56,981 bases of DNA. It comes from Flavobacteriaceae bacterium CG2_30_34_30. GTDB lineage: Bacteria > Bacteroidota > Bacteroidia > Flavobacteriales > Flavobacteriaceae. Where the stretch lies: NCBI GenBank assembly GCA_001873105.1, contig MNYN01000028.1, positions 1-56,981 of the forward strand. Direction: 5' to 3'. Below the pieces are notes generated by a model. It did no database searches. It was not told where the DNA came from and saw only the letters and a program-made list of their open reading frames with translations. How positions within the stretch are numbered: the stretch's first letter is position 1; each line of letters starts with the position of its first letter. This document shows, piece by piece, positions 46,182-56,538 of this stretch. Both the position numbers and the translations under genes were made by a program.

Positions 46182-47975
46182 ATGAGAAAAAATTCAATGC
46201 TTATACTTTTCACCACACTCCTTATTCTTGGATGTAAAAATGAAACCAAAGAAGACGTAAAACCTGATGTTAGTGCTGTTTTTCAATCCGTACTGAAAAA
46301 CTACTATGAAGAAGGCTTGCTGTTAAATCCTGTACAAGCAACCATGGCTGGCGATAATAGATTTAACGATCAATTTCCAAATACACTTACAGATACCTAT
46401 ATAGATAGCTTAAAAAATTATTACACCAAGTATAAACAAGAAGTTGCACAATTTAGCGATGCCGATTTATCTGAAACGGAACAAATGTCCAAAGCTGTTT
46501 TGGCTTGGGAATGTGATATAAATACAGAATACCTTTCCTTTAACAACAACAAATTTTTTCCAATAGACCAAATGTGGTCTATAAATCTATTTTTTGGTCA
46601 ATTGGCGAGCGGACAAAGTGCTCAACCATTTAAAAACATAGAAGACTATAACAATTGGCTGAAAAGAACAGATGGTTTTGTAGTGTGGTTATCCACCGCT
46701 GAAGAACGAATGAAAGAAGGAATGGCAGCAGGCTATGTCCTTCCAAAATCATTGATAGTAAAAGTAATTCCGCAACTAGAAGCAATGACAAATCCTGATG
46801 TAGAACAACATCTTTTCTATGCACCCATTAAAAACATTCCGGAAGATTTTTCAGCAGAAGATAAAGAAGCGCTTACAAAAGCATATACTGCAATGATTTC
46901 TGAAAAAATAATTCCAACCTACCAAAGTTTGTTAGACTTTATGAAAACTGATTATTTAGAAGCAGGAAGATTAACAAGCGGCATCGCTGAAACTCCTAAC
47001 GGAAAAGCCTATTATGAGCACCAAATAAAAAAATACACAACCACCGACATGTCCGCTGAGGAAATACATGAACTAGGACTTTCAGAAGTGGCACGAATCT
47101 TATCTGAGATGGAAAAAGTAAAAGAACAAGTAGGTTATAAAGGCGAAATAAAATCATTTTTTGATTATGTGCGAAACAAAAAAGAACTGATGCCCTTTAC
47201 CGATGCGCAACAAATAATCGATAATTTCAATGCCATCCATGAGCGCATGAAACCGCAACTCGAAAAATTATTTGACAAAACCCCAAAAACCGCTTTTGAA
47301 GTGCGACAAACAGAAGCATTCCGCGAAAATTCGGCAAGTGCTGAATACAATCAAGGTTCTTTAGACGGCACACGACCAGGTATTTTTTATACACCAATTC
47401 CCGATGCATCTAAATACAATATTTATTCAGATGAATCTTTGTTTTTACATGAAGCCATCCCTGGGCATCATTATCAAATTTCATTAACCCAAGAAAGTAA
47501 AGATCTTTCTGACTTCAGAAAAGTACTTTGGTATAGTGGTTATGGCGAAGGATGGGCTCTATACACAGAATCTTTAGGCAAAGAGCTTGGTTTATACACA
47601 GACCCTTACCAATATTTTGGAATGTTAGGCGCCGAAATGCATCGTGCCATTCGCCTTGTTGTAGATACTGGTTTGCATGCAAAAGGCTGGACACGAGAGC
47701 AAGCTATACAATATTCACTAGACAATGAAGCGGAAAGTGAAGAAGGTATTATAGCTGAAATTGAACGCTATATGGCAAATCCGGGACAAGCACTTGCTTA
47801 TAAAATTGGACAATTAAAAATAAGAGAATTGCGAGGAAAAGCAGAAAAAGAATTAGGAGAAGCCTTTGACATACGAGAGTTTCACAACCAAGTTTTAGAA
47901 ACTGGTTGTATTCCGCTGTCACTGCTTGAAACTAAAATTGATAATTGGATCAATACCTCAAAAACCGTTCAATAA
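46182..47975 (+). CDS. DUF885 family lipoprotein, putative metallopeptidase
   Basis: A 597-residue lipoprotein; the signal ends at LLILGC (Cys18). The DUF885 domain covers the rest: a conserved zinc-site-like HEAIPGHHYQ (about residues 424-433), YGEGWALYTESLGKELG with a further Glu, and the final helices GQALAYKIGQLKIRELR. The family is thought to contain metal-dependent peptidases or carboxypeptidases acting in the periplasm or outer membrane. Activity is inferred from the motif only. It stands between trmD and rplS, a common place for a single gene insertion. Confidence 0.88.
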   Translation: MRKNSMLILFTTLLILGCKNETKEDVKPDVSAVFQSVLKNYYEEGLLLNPVQATMAGDNRFNDQFPNTLTDTYIDSLKNYYTKYKQEVAQFSDADLSETEQMSKAVLAWECDINTEYLSFNNNKFFPIDQMWSINLFFGQLASGQSAQPFKNIEDYNNWLKRTDGFVVWLSTAEERMKEGMAAGYVLPKSLIVKVIPQLEAMTNPDVEQHLFYAPIKNIPEDFSAEDKEALTKAYTAMISEKIIPTYQSLLDFMKTDYLEAGRLTSGIAETPNGKAYYEHQIKKYTTTDMSAEEIHELGLSEVARILSEMEKVKEQVGYKGEIKSFFDYVRNKKELMPFTDAQQIIDNFNAIHERMKPQLEKLFDKTPKTAFEVRQTEAFRENSASAEYNQGSLDGTRPGIFYTPIPDASKYNIYSDESLFLHEAIPGHHYQISLTQESKDLSDFRKVLWYSGYGEGWALYTESLGKELGLYTDPYQYFGMLGAEMHRAIRLVVDTGLHAKGWTREQAIQYSLDNEAESEEGIIAEIERYMANPGQALAYKIGQLKIRELRGKAEKELGEAFDIREFHNQVLETGCIPLSLLETKIDNWINTSKTVQ

Positions 47976-48016
47976 CTATTGCTTTTCATTTAAAGAAAGA
48001 AAAAACAAAATTAAAA

Positions 48017-48046
48017 TTGCAACATCATAAAATTTGATTAATTTTG
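48017..48046 (+). promoter_or_regulatory. rplS promoter (TTG-N19-TAATTTTG)
   Basis: TTG at 48017-48019 and TAATTTTG at 48039-48046 with exactly 19 nt between them, a full match to the Bacteroidota consensus. Start expected near 48051, giving an 80-nt leader to the rplS ATG. Confidence 0.8.
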
Positions 48047-48132
48047 CAACCGCATTAAATTAAATGCAATCACTTCAACCTCTGGCGAAAACCGTGCATG
48101 TTGTTTTGATTTTAATTCCAATACAAGTAAAA

Positions 48133-48483
48133 ATGGAAGATTTAGTAAAATTTGTACAAGACGAATTTGTACCAAAAAAAGAATTCCCAAAATTTAGTGC
48201 CGGTGATACCATCACGGTGTATTACGAAATTAGAGAGGGTGAAAAAACAAGAACACAGTTCTTTAGAGGAGTTGTGATTCAATTAAGAGGATCTGGATCT
48301 TCATTAACTTTTACCATCAGAAAAATGTCAGGAACGGTAGGTGTAGAACGTATTTTCCCTATCAACCTTCCGACATTACAAAAAGTGGAAATCAACAAAA
48401 AAGGTAGTGTTCGTAGAAAACGTATTTTCTACTTTAGAGAGCTTACCGGTAAAAAAGCCAAAATTAAAGAAAAGAGAGGTTAA
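48133..48483 (+). CDS. rplS: 50S ribosomal protein L19
   Basis: Component of the large ribosomal subunit near the 30S interface. From the ATG at 48133 it has 116 residues, MEDLVKFVQDEFVPKKEFPKF onwards, with the L19 core FRGVVIQLRGSGSS and RKMSGTVGVERIFPINLP. The frame is open to an earlier ATG at 48064, but the 23 extra residues are hydrophobic, absent from L19 proteins and encoded in the leader, so they are rejected. The gene is single with its own promoter and terminator. Confidence 0.96.
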   Translation: MEDLVKFVQDEFVPKKEFPKFSAGDTITVYYEIREGEKTRTQFFRGVVIQLRGSGSSLTFTIRKMSGTVGVERIFPINLPTLQKVEINKKGSVRRKRIFYFRELTGKKAKIKEKRG

Positions 48484-48505
48484 TCCCTTCTTTTTACTAA
48501 AAATT

Positions 48506-48526
48506 AAGCCTCAATTATTGAGGCTT
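48506..48526 (+). terminator. rplS terminator
   Basis: AAGCCTCAA and TTGAGGCTT pair perfectly (9 bp, loop TTA) followed by six Ts. It isolates rplS from the non-coding RNA locus downstream. Confidence 0.9.
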
Positions 48527-48545
48527 TTTTTATTAACAATTGTGA

Positions 48546-48568
48546 ACAACTCAGGTGAATAAGTTGTT
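48546..48568. promoter_or_regulatory. Inverted repeat upstream of the ncRNA promoter
   Basis: AACAACT (48546-48552) and AGTTGTT (48562-48568) form a 7-bp inverted repeat with a 9-nt spacer, about 22 nt upstream of the -33 box. The same stretch holds two DnaA-box-like 9-mers on the minus strand (TTGTTCACA and TTATTCACC). It may be an activator site. Confidence 0.4.
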
Positions 48569-48590
48569 GATTTTAAACCGTATAAATAAT

Positions 48591-48620
48591 TTGTTTTTTA
48601 GATATTCTGTTTTATATTTG
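48591..48620 (+). promoter_or_regulatory. Promoter of the tandem ncRNA (TTG-N19-TATATTTG)
   Basis: TTG at 48591-48593, 19-nt spacer, TATATTTG at 48613-48620: a full consensus match. The 33-nt block shared by both RNA copies begins at 48624, just where transcription should start. Confidence 0.8.
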
Positions 48621-48623
48621 AAT

Positions 48624-48920
48624 ATCAAAATTACAAATCGAAGCAGTTAACACTAAATTGAAATGTTTTTTGAGGTAAAGTAAACGTTCTTTATTTTGAC
48701 TTGTTCATTTGTTTGAACTACTTTTTTAGCTTCTCGGAGTTTGAAAACGTACTAGAATGACAAAGTGTAGATGCTAGTTTTGTTTCACAGAAATACTCTT
48801 AGGATTTTTCCTGTAATTCAAAATTAAAATCTAGTGAGAGTATAATTCACAATACAGAATTTGTAATGATTCTGTCCTAGTAATCGCAAGATTAATTGGT
48901 AAAGAGTTGTAGTATCACAA
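48624..48920 (+). ncRNA. Structured non-coding RNA, copy A
   Basis: No open frame of note in a 297-nt unit. It begins with a 33-nt block identical to that of copy B. Predicted helices: 48674-48680 with 48689-48695; a longer stem 48699-48708 with 48757-48766 (two 4-bp arms around a 2x2 loop); 48793-48799 with 48837-48843; 48854-48860 with 48869-48875; and UAAUC-GCAA-GAUUA at 48881-48894, a GNRA-capped hairpin. The first, second, fourth and fifth have matching helices in copy B with paired changes. The RNA family is not recognised. Confidence 0.7.
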
Positions 48921-49200
48921 ATCAAAATTACAAATCGAAGCAGTTAACACTAACGAGAAATGTATTTTGAAATAAAGACACTTACTTTATTAAACTTTTC
49001 TTATTTGCCTGAAGTACTCTCCCTAAATTGCAAAATTTAGTTGTAGTATTAGAATAGAAAAGTTTAGGATGAAGACTTCGTTAAAATAGTCTTAGGACTG
49101 TAGTAAACAAAGTTAGAAATCCGATGAAATAGTTCACGACATAGGATACATAATCATTCTATCTCTGTAATCGCAAGATTAGTCGGTAACGAATTATTTT
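48921..49200 (+). ncRNA. Structured non-coding RNA, copy B
   Basis: Second copy, 297 nt downstream of the first, starting with the same 33-nt block. Helices: 48971-48977 with 48985-48991; 48992-49001 with 49056-49065 (10 perfect bp) enclosing CUAAAUU-GCAA-AAUUUAG (49023-49040); 49086-49091 with 49096-49101; 49141-49147 with 49156-49162; UAAUC-GCAA-GAUUA at 49168-49181. It lacks an obvious promoter of its own (the -7 place reads TAGTATCA), so it is likely part of one transcript with copy A, or released by processing. Its end runs into the terminator. Confidence 0.7.
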
Positions 49201-49205
49201 CAAGA

Positions 49206-49234
49206 AAGCCATCCATCTTTTAGACGGATGGCTT
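49206..49234 (+). terminator. Terminator of the tandem ncRNA
   Basis: AAGCCATCC and GGATGGCTT (9 bp) with an 11-nt loop that can pair further (TCT with AGA), followed by TTGTTTT. With the promoter at 48591 this predicts a transcript of about 610 nt. Confidence 0.85.
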
Positions 49235-49315
49235 TTGTTTTATAAATGTTTTACATTTCTCTATTCCTTAACAAAAGAATACATGGCATTACTTTTAAAA
49301 AGCAGCGCAAAACCC

Positions 49316-49323
49316 TATCTTTG
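49316..49323 (+). promoter_or_regulatory. -7 box of icd
   Basis: TATCTTTG, with a T-rich -33 region. Start expected near 49328, giving a 65-nt leader that holds a hairpin AAGAAAG-CCTTA-CTTTCTT (49339-49357). Confidence 0.6.
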
Positions 49324-49381
49324 CAATCCTTAGATTTCAAGAAAGCCTTACTTTCTTAGAAAACAATGAAGTTCTATTTAA

Positions 49382-51622
<2,241 letters not shown>

Positions 51623-51643
51623 TCAGAAAGAAGTATATTAATC

Positions 51644-51681
51644 AAAAAAAGCTGCCAGAAATGTAATTGGCAGCTTTTTTT
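51644..51681. terminator. icd terminator, usable in both directions
   Basis: Seven As plus GCTGCC pair with GGCAGC plus seven Ts (13-bp perfect stem, 12-nt loop). It also faces the broken DUF4476 gene on the minus strand. Confidence 0.9.
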
Positions 51682-51697
51682 GTTTTAAAGAAAAATA

Positions 51698-52341
51698 CTA
51701 ATAAACTAATTGGCTATTTATATCCGCATTTACTTCTCTTTTACTGCTTGAAAAAACAAGTCCTTCACGCACCAAATAATAGTTTTCAGGATCTACAACT
51801 CTAGTAAAAGCTAATTTTGCAAATTGCAATTTACTGAAATCAAAAGAAAGAATATCCATCAACACTTTTATTTGGTAGACATCAAAATAGTTAAACTGTA
51901 CCCCTTTTGCAATGCTTCAACTCTATCGGAGTCAAACCATTCCTCTGCTATTGACTATTTAAACCGATTAAACTGCGCATCATTCATAGAATTGGTAAGA
52001 ACTGGTATAGTGATTATTTCTTCTTCGTAATATGGAATAACCTCTGTTACGAAAAAATTACCACTTCTAAAAATTGCAAAAGTAGTTGCTTTAAAAGCAA
52101 GATTTACTCCGCCGGAATATACCAGTTTACGATTTCTACCCTGCAATTGAAAAATTTGCGCCGGATGTAATCCTGCTCGTAAATCAGCTCGATACGATAG
52201 GTTTCCTACATAAAAAATGTAGGTGAAATAATTTCCTTGGGAAAATTCAATGTGTACACTTGACTTACCAATTTTGCTAAAACCCTTAGAGGCCAGAAAA
52301 AGAAAAAAAACCAAAATAGTACGTTTGTTTTCATAATACAT
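51698..52341 (-). pseudogene. DUF4476 family protein, disrupted
   Basis: Read on the minus strand, an exported protein starts at 52341 (hydrophobic signal, then GKSSVHIEFSQGNYF and the LRAGLHPAQIFQLQG region). It runs into a TAG at 51955-51957 right after QFNRFK. The same frame then continues with SIAEEWFDSDRVEALQKG. In the run GGGG near 51901-51904 the coding sense jumps to another frame, giving VQFNYFDVYQIKVLMDILS and FAKLAFTRVVDPENYYLV, a clear DUF4476 C-terminal domain ending at TAG 51698-51700. The frame offset equals one lost base. Two independent lesions argue for a real pseudogene; the missing Gln codon (CAG to TAG) and one missing G would restore it. Confidence 0.82.
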
Positions 52342-52494
52342 GCCCTTTCTTTAAGTGAATACTCAGTTATTTAAAAAAAGTGCTCCCAATTGTTATGCTA
52401 AAAAAACATGAAACACTCTATGTATTTGAAATTCAAATGTTTATAATTTTATGATTATAAGTATTTATTAACATTTCTGTTTACACTAAAACGG

Positions 52495-52502
52495 TATATT
52501 TG
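52495..52502 (+). promoter_or_regulatory. -7 box of the TonB receptor operon
   Basis: TATATTTG, 14 nt before the TTG start of the receptor gene. The rest of the gap 52342-52494 shows nothing else. Confidence 0.55.
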
Positions 52503-52516
52503 AAACAAAAAGAAAA

Positions 52517-54892
52517 TTGCAATACTTTTCAGCTTTTAGATTTTTACTTCTTACCCTACTTCTCTATTTCAATACTTTAGGTGCACAACAGCGATTTACC
52601 TTGAGCGGTACTGTGGTTGAAAAATCAAGCAATGAAACCCTAATTGGCGTTAATGTAATTTTCCCCGAACTCCAAACTGGAACTATTACTAATGAATATG
52701 GTTTTTATTCCATCACCCTGCCTGCGGGAATCTATAAAGTAATTTTTAGTACATTAGGATTTAAAAATGTTACCCAAAGCATAGAACTTACTGAAAACAC
52801 CAAATGGAATCTCGAACTAGAAGAATCGACAGAAGAGCTAGATGCCATTGTAATCTCTCAGGATATTGAAAAAGTAAACATAAGAAATCCGCAAATGAGT
52901 GTTAATGCGCTATCTATTAATACCATAAAAAAAATGCCTGTTGTTTTAGGAGAAACTGACATCATTAAATCTATTTTATTATTACCGGGAGTTACTAGTG
53001 CCGGCGAAGGTGCCAGCGGTTTCAATGTAAGAGGTGGTGCTGCTGACCAAAATCTTATTTTACTTGACGAGGCTACCTTGTATAATTCTTCGCATTTATT
53101 TGGGTTTTTCTCAGTTTTTAATCCCGATGCCATAAAAGATTTAAAGCTTTATAAAGGAGGTATTCCTGCGCGTTTTGGTGGAAGAATTTCTTCGGTTTTG
53201 GATATTTACCAAAAAGATGGTAATAGAAACGAATTAAAAGGCACTGGAGGCATAGGTCTTGTTTCAAGCAGAGCTCTACTGGAAGGTCCAATTGTAAAAC
53301 AACGCGGTTCCTTTTTAGTGGGTGGACGCAGCAGTTATGCTCATCTTTTTCTTCCTCTTTTTAACAATGAGAACATCGCTTATTTTTATGATTTAAACAC
53401 CAAATTAAGTTACAAACTTAATAACAACAACAATCTGTATCTCTCTGGATATTTTGGGAGAGATGTTTTTGAAATAGCAGACAGTTTTAGCAACACCTTT
53501 GGAAATACTACCCTCAATTTGCGATGGAATCATCTGTTTTCTGATAAACTATTTTCAAATCTTTCCGTTATTTATTCCGACTACTATTATGGATTAACCC
53601 TAAAATTTGTGGAATTTGATTTTGATAGTGGCATCAGAAACATGAATCTGAAATATGATTTAAAACACTATGTGACTGATAAATTACAACTCAATTATGG
53701 CGTAAACGCTATCTATTACAAATTCATTCCCGGTGAAATACATCCCACTTCAGAAACATCGGGAATTAATGCACAAAAACTAACTGATAAATATGCTGTT
53801 GAAAATGCCACATATCTAGAAGCTGAAATAAAAATTACAGAGAAGTTGACAGTGCAAGCTGGAATGCGTTTATCTACCTTTAACCGATTAGGACAAAACG
53901 AATTGTATCTCTATGAAAATGACAATCCTATTACCTTTAATAATGACCTTAAAATATATCAAAAAGCGCCTGCAATAGATACCATAAGTATCTCTACAAG
54001 CAATACAATTAAATCATTTGCTCATCTTGAGCCACGCATTTCTTTAGGATATGAACTGAACGAGATATCGTCTATTAAAACAAGTTACCAAAGAATGGCA
54101 CAATACATACATTTAATTTCAAACACCTCCTCGCCTACCCCTTTTGATGTATATGCGCCAAGTGGAAAGTATATTAAACCCCAACTTTCTGATCAGGTGG
54201 CAATAGGCTATTTTCGGAATTTTAAAAACTATTCCTTAGAAATAGAAACCTTTTATAAAGAAGTGCAAAATCGATTAGATTATACCGATGGTGCCGATTT
54301 GATAGCAAACAATGCTATTGAACAAGTTTTACTTTCCGGTGAAGCAAGAGCCTATGGTCTAGAAGTCTTATTCCGAAAAAATGAAGGTAAACTGCAAGGA
54401 TGGATTGCCTATACCCTATCCAAAAGCGAACAAAAAACTCCCGGCAGAACGCCCGAAGAAATAGGCATCAATAATAGTAACTGGTACCATTCGGCCTGGG
54501 ACAAAACGCATGATATTTCAGTTACCGCAAATTATACATGGAATGCCAAATGGTCTTTTGGTGCCAATTTTATTTTTCAAACAGGACAACCGGCTACATT
54601 TCCAAACGGACAATACCAATACAATGGCATTGTTGTGCCTACTTTTGAAAAGAGAAACAGCAGCAGGCTACAAGCCTTTCACCATCTTGACCTATCAGCT
54701 ACTCTAACCCCTTCAAAAAACCAAGGCAGAAACTGGCAAGGCGAATGGGTTTTTAGCATCTACAATCTGTATGACCGGAAGAATGCTGCATCTGTTTCCT
54801 TTCGAGAAAATACCAATATCGGAAAAAACGAAGCCGTAAAATTATCTATTTTTGGTATTATTCCGGCAGTAACCTATAATTTTAAATTTTAA
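52517..54892 (+). CDS. TonB-dependent outer membrane receptor with carboxypeptidase-like N domain
   Basis: A 791-residue receptor. Signal peptide (about 1-23, ending GAQQ), carboxypeptidase D regulatory-like domain (about 26-110, LSGTVVEKSSNETLIGVNV, NEYGFYSITLPAG), plug domain (about 125-230, GFNVRGGAADQNLILLDEATLYNSSHLFGFFS) and a 22-strand barrel to the C-terminal Phe. It takes up a ligand across the outer membrane with TonB energy. The start codon is TTG. It is followed 1 nt later by a DUF4249 lipoprotein, a common pairing in Bacteroidota that resembles SusCD, though this receptor is shorter than true SusC. The ligand is not known. Confidence 0.9.
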   Translation: MQYFSAFRFLLLTLLLYFNTLGAQQRFTLSGTVVEKSSNETLIGVNVIFPELQTGTITNEYGFYSITLPAGIYKVIFSTLGFKNVTQSIELTENTKWNLELEESTEELDAIVISQDIEKVNIRNPQMSVNALSINTIKKMPVVLGETDIIKSILLLPGVTSAGEGASGFNVRGGAADQNLILLDEATLYNSSHLFGFFSVFNPDAIKDLKLYKGGIPARFGGRISSVLDIYQKDGNRNELKGTGGIGLVSSRALLEGPIVKQRGSFLVGGRSSYAHLFLPLFNNENIAYFYDLNTKLSYKLNNNNNLYLSGYFGRDVFEIADSFSNTFGNTTLNLRWNHLFSDKLFSNLSVIYSDYYYGLTLKFVEFDFDSGIRNMNLKYDLKHYVTDKLQLNYGVNAIYYKFIPGEIHPTSETSGINAQKLTDKYAVENATYLEAEIKITEKLTVQAGMRLSTFNRLGQNELYLYENDNPITFNNDLKIYQKAPAIDTISISTSNTIKSFAHLEPRISLGYELNEISSIKTSYQRMAQYIHLISNTSSPTPFDVYAPSGKYIKPQLSDQVAIGYFRNFKNYSLEIETFYKEVQNRLDYTDGADLIANNAIEQVLLSGEARAYGLEVLFRKNEGKLQGWIAYTLSKSEQKTPGRTPEEIGINNSNWYHSAWDKTHDISVTANYTWNAKWSFGANFIFQTGQPATFPNGQYQYNGIVVPTFEKRNSSRLQAFHHLDLSATLTPSKNQGRNWQGEWVFSIYNLYDRKNAASVSFRENTNIGKNEAVKLSIFGIIPAVTYNFKF

Positions 54893-54893
54893 A

Positions 54894-55694
54894 ATGAAAC
54901 TAGTAAAAATAATAACCATCTTTTTGGCTATAAGTTTAAGCTCTTGTGAAGAGGTTATTGATTTAGATTTGAATGAAGCCAACCCAAAATTAGTAATAGA
55001 TGCTTCTATCAACCTTGAAGAAGATGGCTCTACTTTTGCTTTTATAAAATTAACAACCACCGCCCCTTTTTTTAATACCAACATCCCATTTGTAGCAGAT
55101 GCAACAGTGTCCATAACCGATGAAAACGGCATACAATATCCATTCACCCATTCAGAAAATGGCATTTACCTTGGAAATTTAATTCCACAAGATAGCATAG
55201 ACTACACTTTAAATATAAACTATAAAAACGAACTATACACCGCTACCACGCACTTAGAAACTGCGGTTCCTATAGAATTTATAGAGCAAAGAAATGACGG
55301 AGGTTTTACAGGAAAAGATATTGAACTTAAAGCCTACTTTACAGACCCTGCCGGAGTGCCAAACTTTTACTTTTTTGAAGGATTATCCAGTAAAGGAGAT
55401 AGTTTTGATGCTTTAAAAGATACCTTTTTTGATGGTAATTTAATTTTTGGATACTATTTAGTGGAAGATATTGCACCGGGAGATACTGTTCATTTTAATC
55501 TGTATGGCATTAATGAAACCAATTATAATTTTCTATTCACCTTATTATTACAAACTGAATCCCCAGGTGGCCCTTTTGAAACACAACCGGCATCGGTAAG
55601 AGGAAACATTACTAATCAAACCAATCCGGAGAATTTTCCATTAGGTTATTTTAGAATTTCAGAAGTATATCGATTTAGTTATACAGTTCAATAA
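54894..55694 (+). CDS. DUF4249 family lipoprotein
   Basis: A 266-residue lipoprotein; the signal ends at SLSSC (Cys18). The start of the mature part, EEVIDLDLNEANPKLVIDASINLEEDG, is the DUF4249 hallmark, followed by Ig-like beta repeats (VADATVSITDENG). Partners of TonB receptors in this arrangement probably bind the ligand at the surface. The ATG follows the receptor stop by one nucleotide, so the pair is one operon. Confidence 0.88.
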   Translation: MKLVKIITIFLAISLSSCEEVIDLDLNEANPKLVIDASINLEEDGSTFAFIKLTTTAPFFNTNIPFVADATVSITDENGIQYPFTHSENGIYLGNLIPQDSIDYTLNINYKNELYTATTHLETAVPIEFIEQRNDGGFTGKDIELKAYFTDPAGVPNFYFFEGLSSKGDSFDALKDTFFDGNLIFGYYLVEDIAPGDTVHFNLYGINETNYNFLFTLLLQTESPGGPFETQPASVRGNITNQTNPENFPLGYFRISEVYRFSYTVQ

Positions 55695-55701
55695 CAATGT
55701 G

Positions 55702-55709
55702 TATTTTTG
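55702..55709 (+). promoter_or_regulatory. -7 box five nt before the murQ start
   Basis: TATTTTTG, whose final G is 5 nt before the A of the murQ ATG at 55714, predicting a leaderless mRNA. Confidence 0.5.
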
Positions 55710-55713
55710 TAGT

Positions 55714-56538
55714 ATGGCATTCCATAAAACTACAGAAGAAGATTCGCACTACCACCATTTAGAAAAAATGGAAGTAGGCGCTTTGCTAAAAAACATCAAC
55801 ACCGAAGACAAAACCGTAGCTTTAGCAGTAGAAAAAGTTCTTCCACAAATAGAAGCACTTACCAAAATTGTTATCAACAAATTACGCTCTGGCGGAAGGT
55901 TATTTTATATTGGTGCAGGCACCAGCGGTCGCCTTGGTATTTTAGATGCCAGTGAATGTCCTCCCACATTTGGCGTTGCCCCAGATTTGGTTATAGGCTT
56001 AATTGCCGGAGGCGATTCCGCCATCAGAAAAGCAGTTGAATTTGCCGAAGACTCCACCACACAAGGCTGGGAAGATTTAAAAAACCATCACATCACTACT
56101 AAAGACATCGTTATCGGCATTGCCGCTTCTGGCACCACACCTTATGTAGTTAATGCACTACAAGAATGTAATGCAAATGGCATCACCACAGGATGTATTA
56201 CTTGCAATGCAGAAAGTCCGCTTGCCAAAACAGCAAATCTAGCTATTGAAGTAGTTGTGGGTCCGGAATTTGTAACAGGAAGTTCCCGTATGAAAGCAGG
56301 AACAGCACAAAAGTTAGTTTTAAATATGATTTCCACAGCCACCATGATTCAGCTGGGCAAAGTACAAGGCAGCAAAATGATAGACATGCAGTTGAGCAAC
56401 CATAAATTAGAAACACGGGGTATTTTGATGTTAATGAAAGAACTATCTATTAGCCAAGAAAAAGCAATGCAACTTTTACAACAACACAAAAACGTAAGAA
56501 CCGCCATAACCATATTTAAAAATGAAACACACCAATAA
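55714..56538 (+). CDS. murQ: N-acetylmuramic acid 6-phosphate etherase
   Basis: Removes the lactyl ether from MurNAc-6-phosphate to recycle or use cell-wall sugar. The SIS-domain protein of 274 residues has GGRLFYIGAGTSGRLGILDASECPPTFG, GIAASGTTPYVVNAL and the catalytic Glu region VVGPEFVTGSSRMKAGTAQKLVLNM. ATG at 55714 (MAFHKTTEEDSHYHHLEKM) is preferred to a GTG at 55699, which lies before the -7 box. The last 17 nt overlap the DUF6095 gene. Confidence 0.94.
   Translation: MAFHKTTEEDSHYHHLEKMEVGALLKNINTEDKTVALAVEKVLPQIEALTKIVINKLRSGGRLFYIGAGTSGRLGILDASECPPTFGVAPDLVIGLIAGGDSAIRKAVEFAEDSTTQGWEDLKNHHITTKDIVIGIAASGTTPYVVNALQECNANGITTGCITCNAESPLAKTANLAIEVVVGPEFVTGSSRMKAGTAQKLVLNMISTATMIQLGKVQGSKMIDMQLSNHKLETRGILMLMKELSISQEKAMQLLQQHKNVRTAITIFKNETHQ

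Noticed and set aside
48064-48132. N-terminal extension of L19 from the ATG at 48064
   Set aside because: The 23 residues are unlike any L19 N terminus and the next ATG gives the canonical start.
48624-49200. CRISPR array or simple tandem repeat
   Set aside because: Only two copies, 297 nt apart, with just the ends conserved. There is no short repeat-spacer pattern.
48624-49200. Known RNAs (RNase P, tmRNA, 6S, SRP RNA) as an explanation for the repeat units
   Set aside because: I could not find the signature segments of these RNAs, and a tandem diverged pair does not fit them. A covariance search is still needed.
51824-52030. Small plus-strand frame in the DUF4476 region
   Set aside because: It lies antisense to a region whose minus-strand sense matches a known domain; the frame is incidental.
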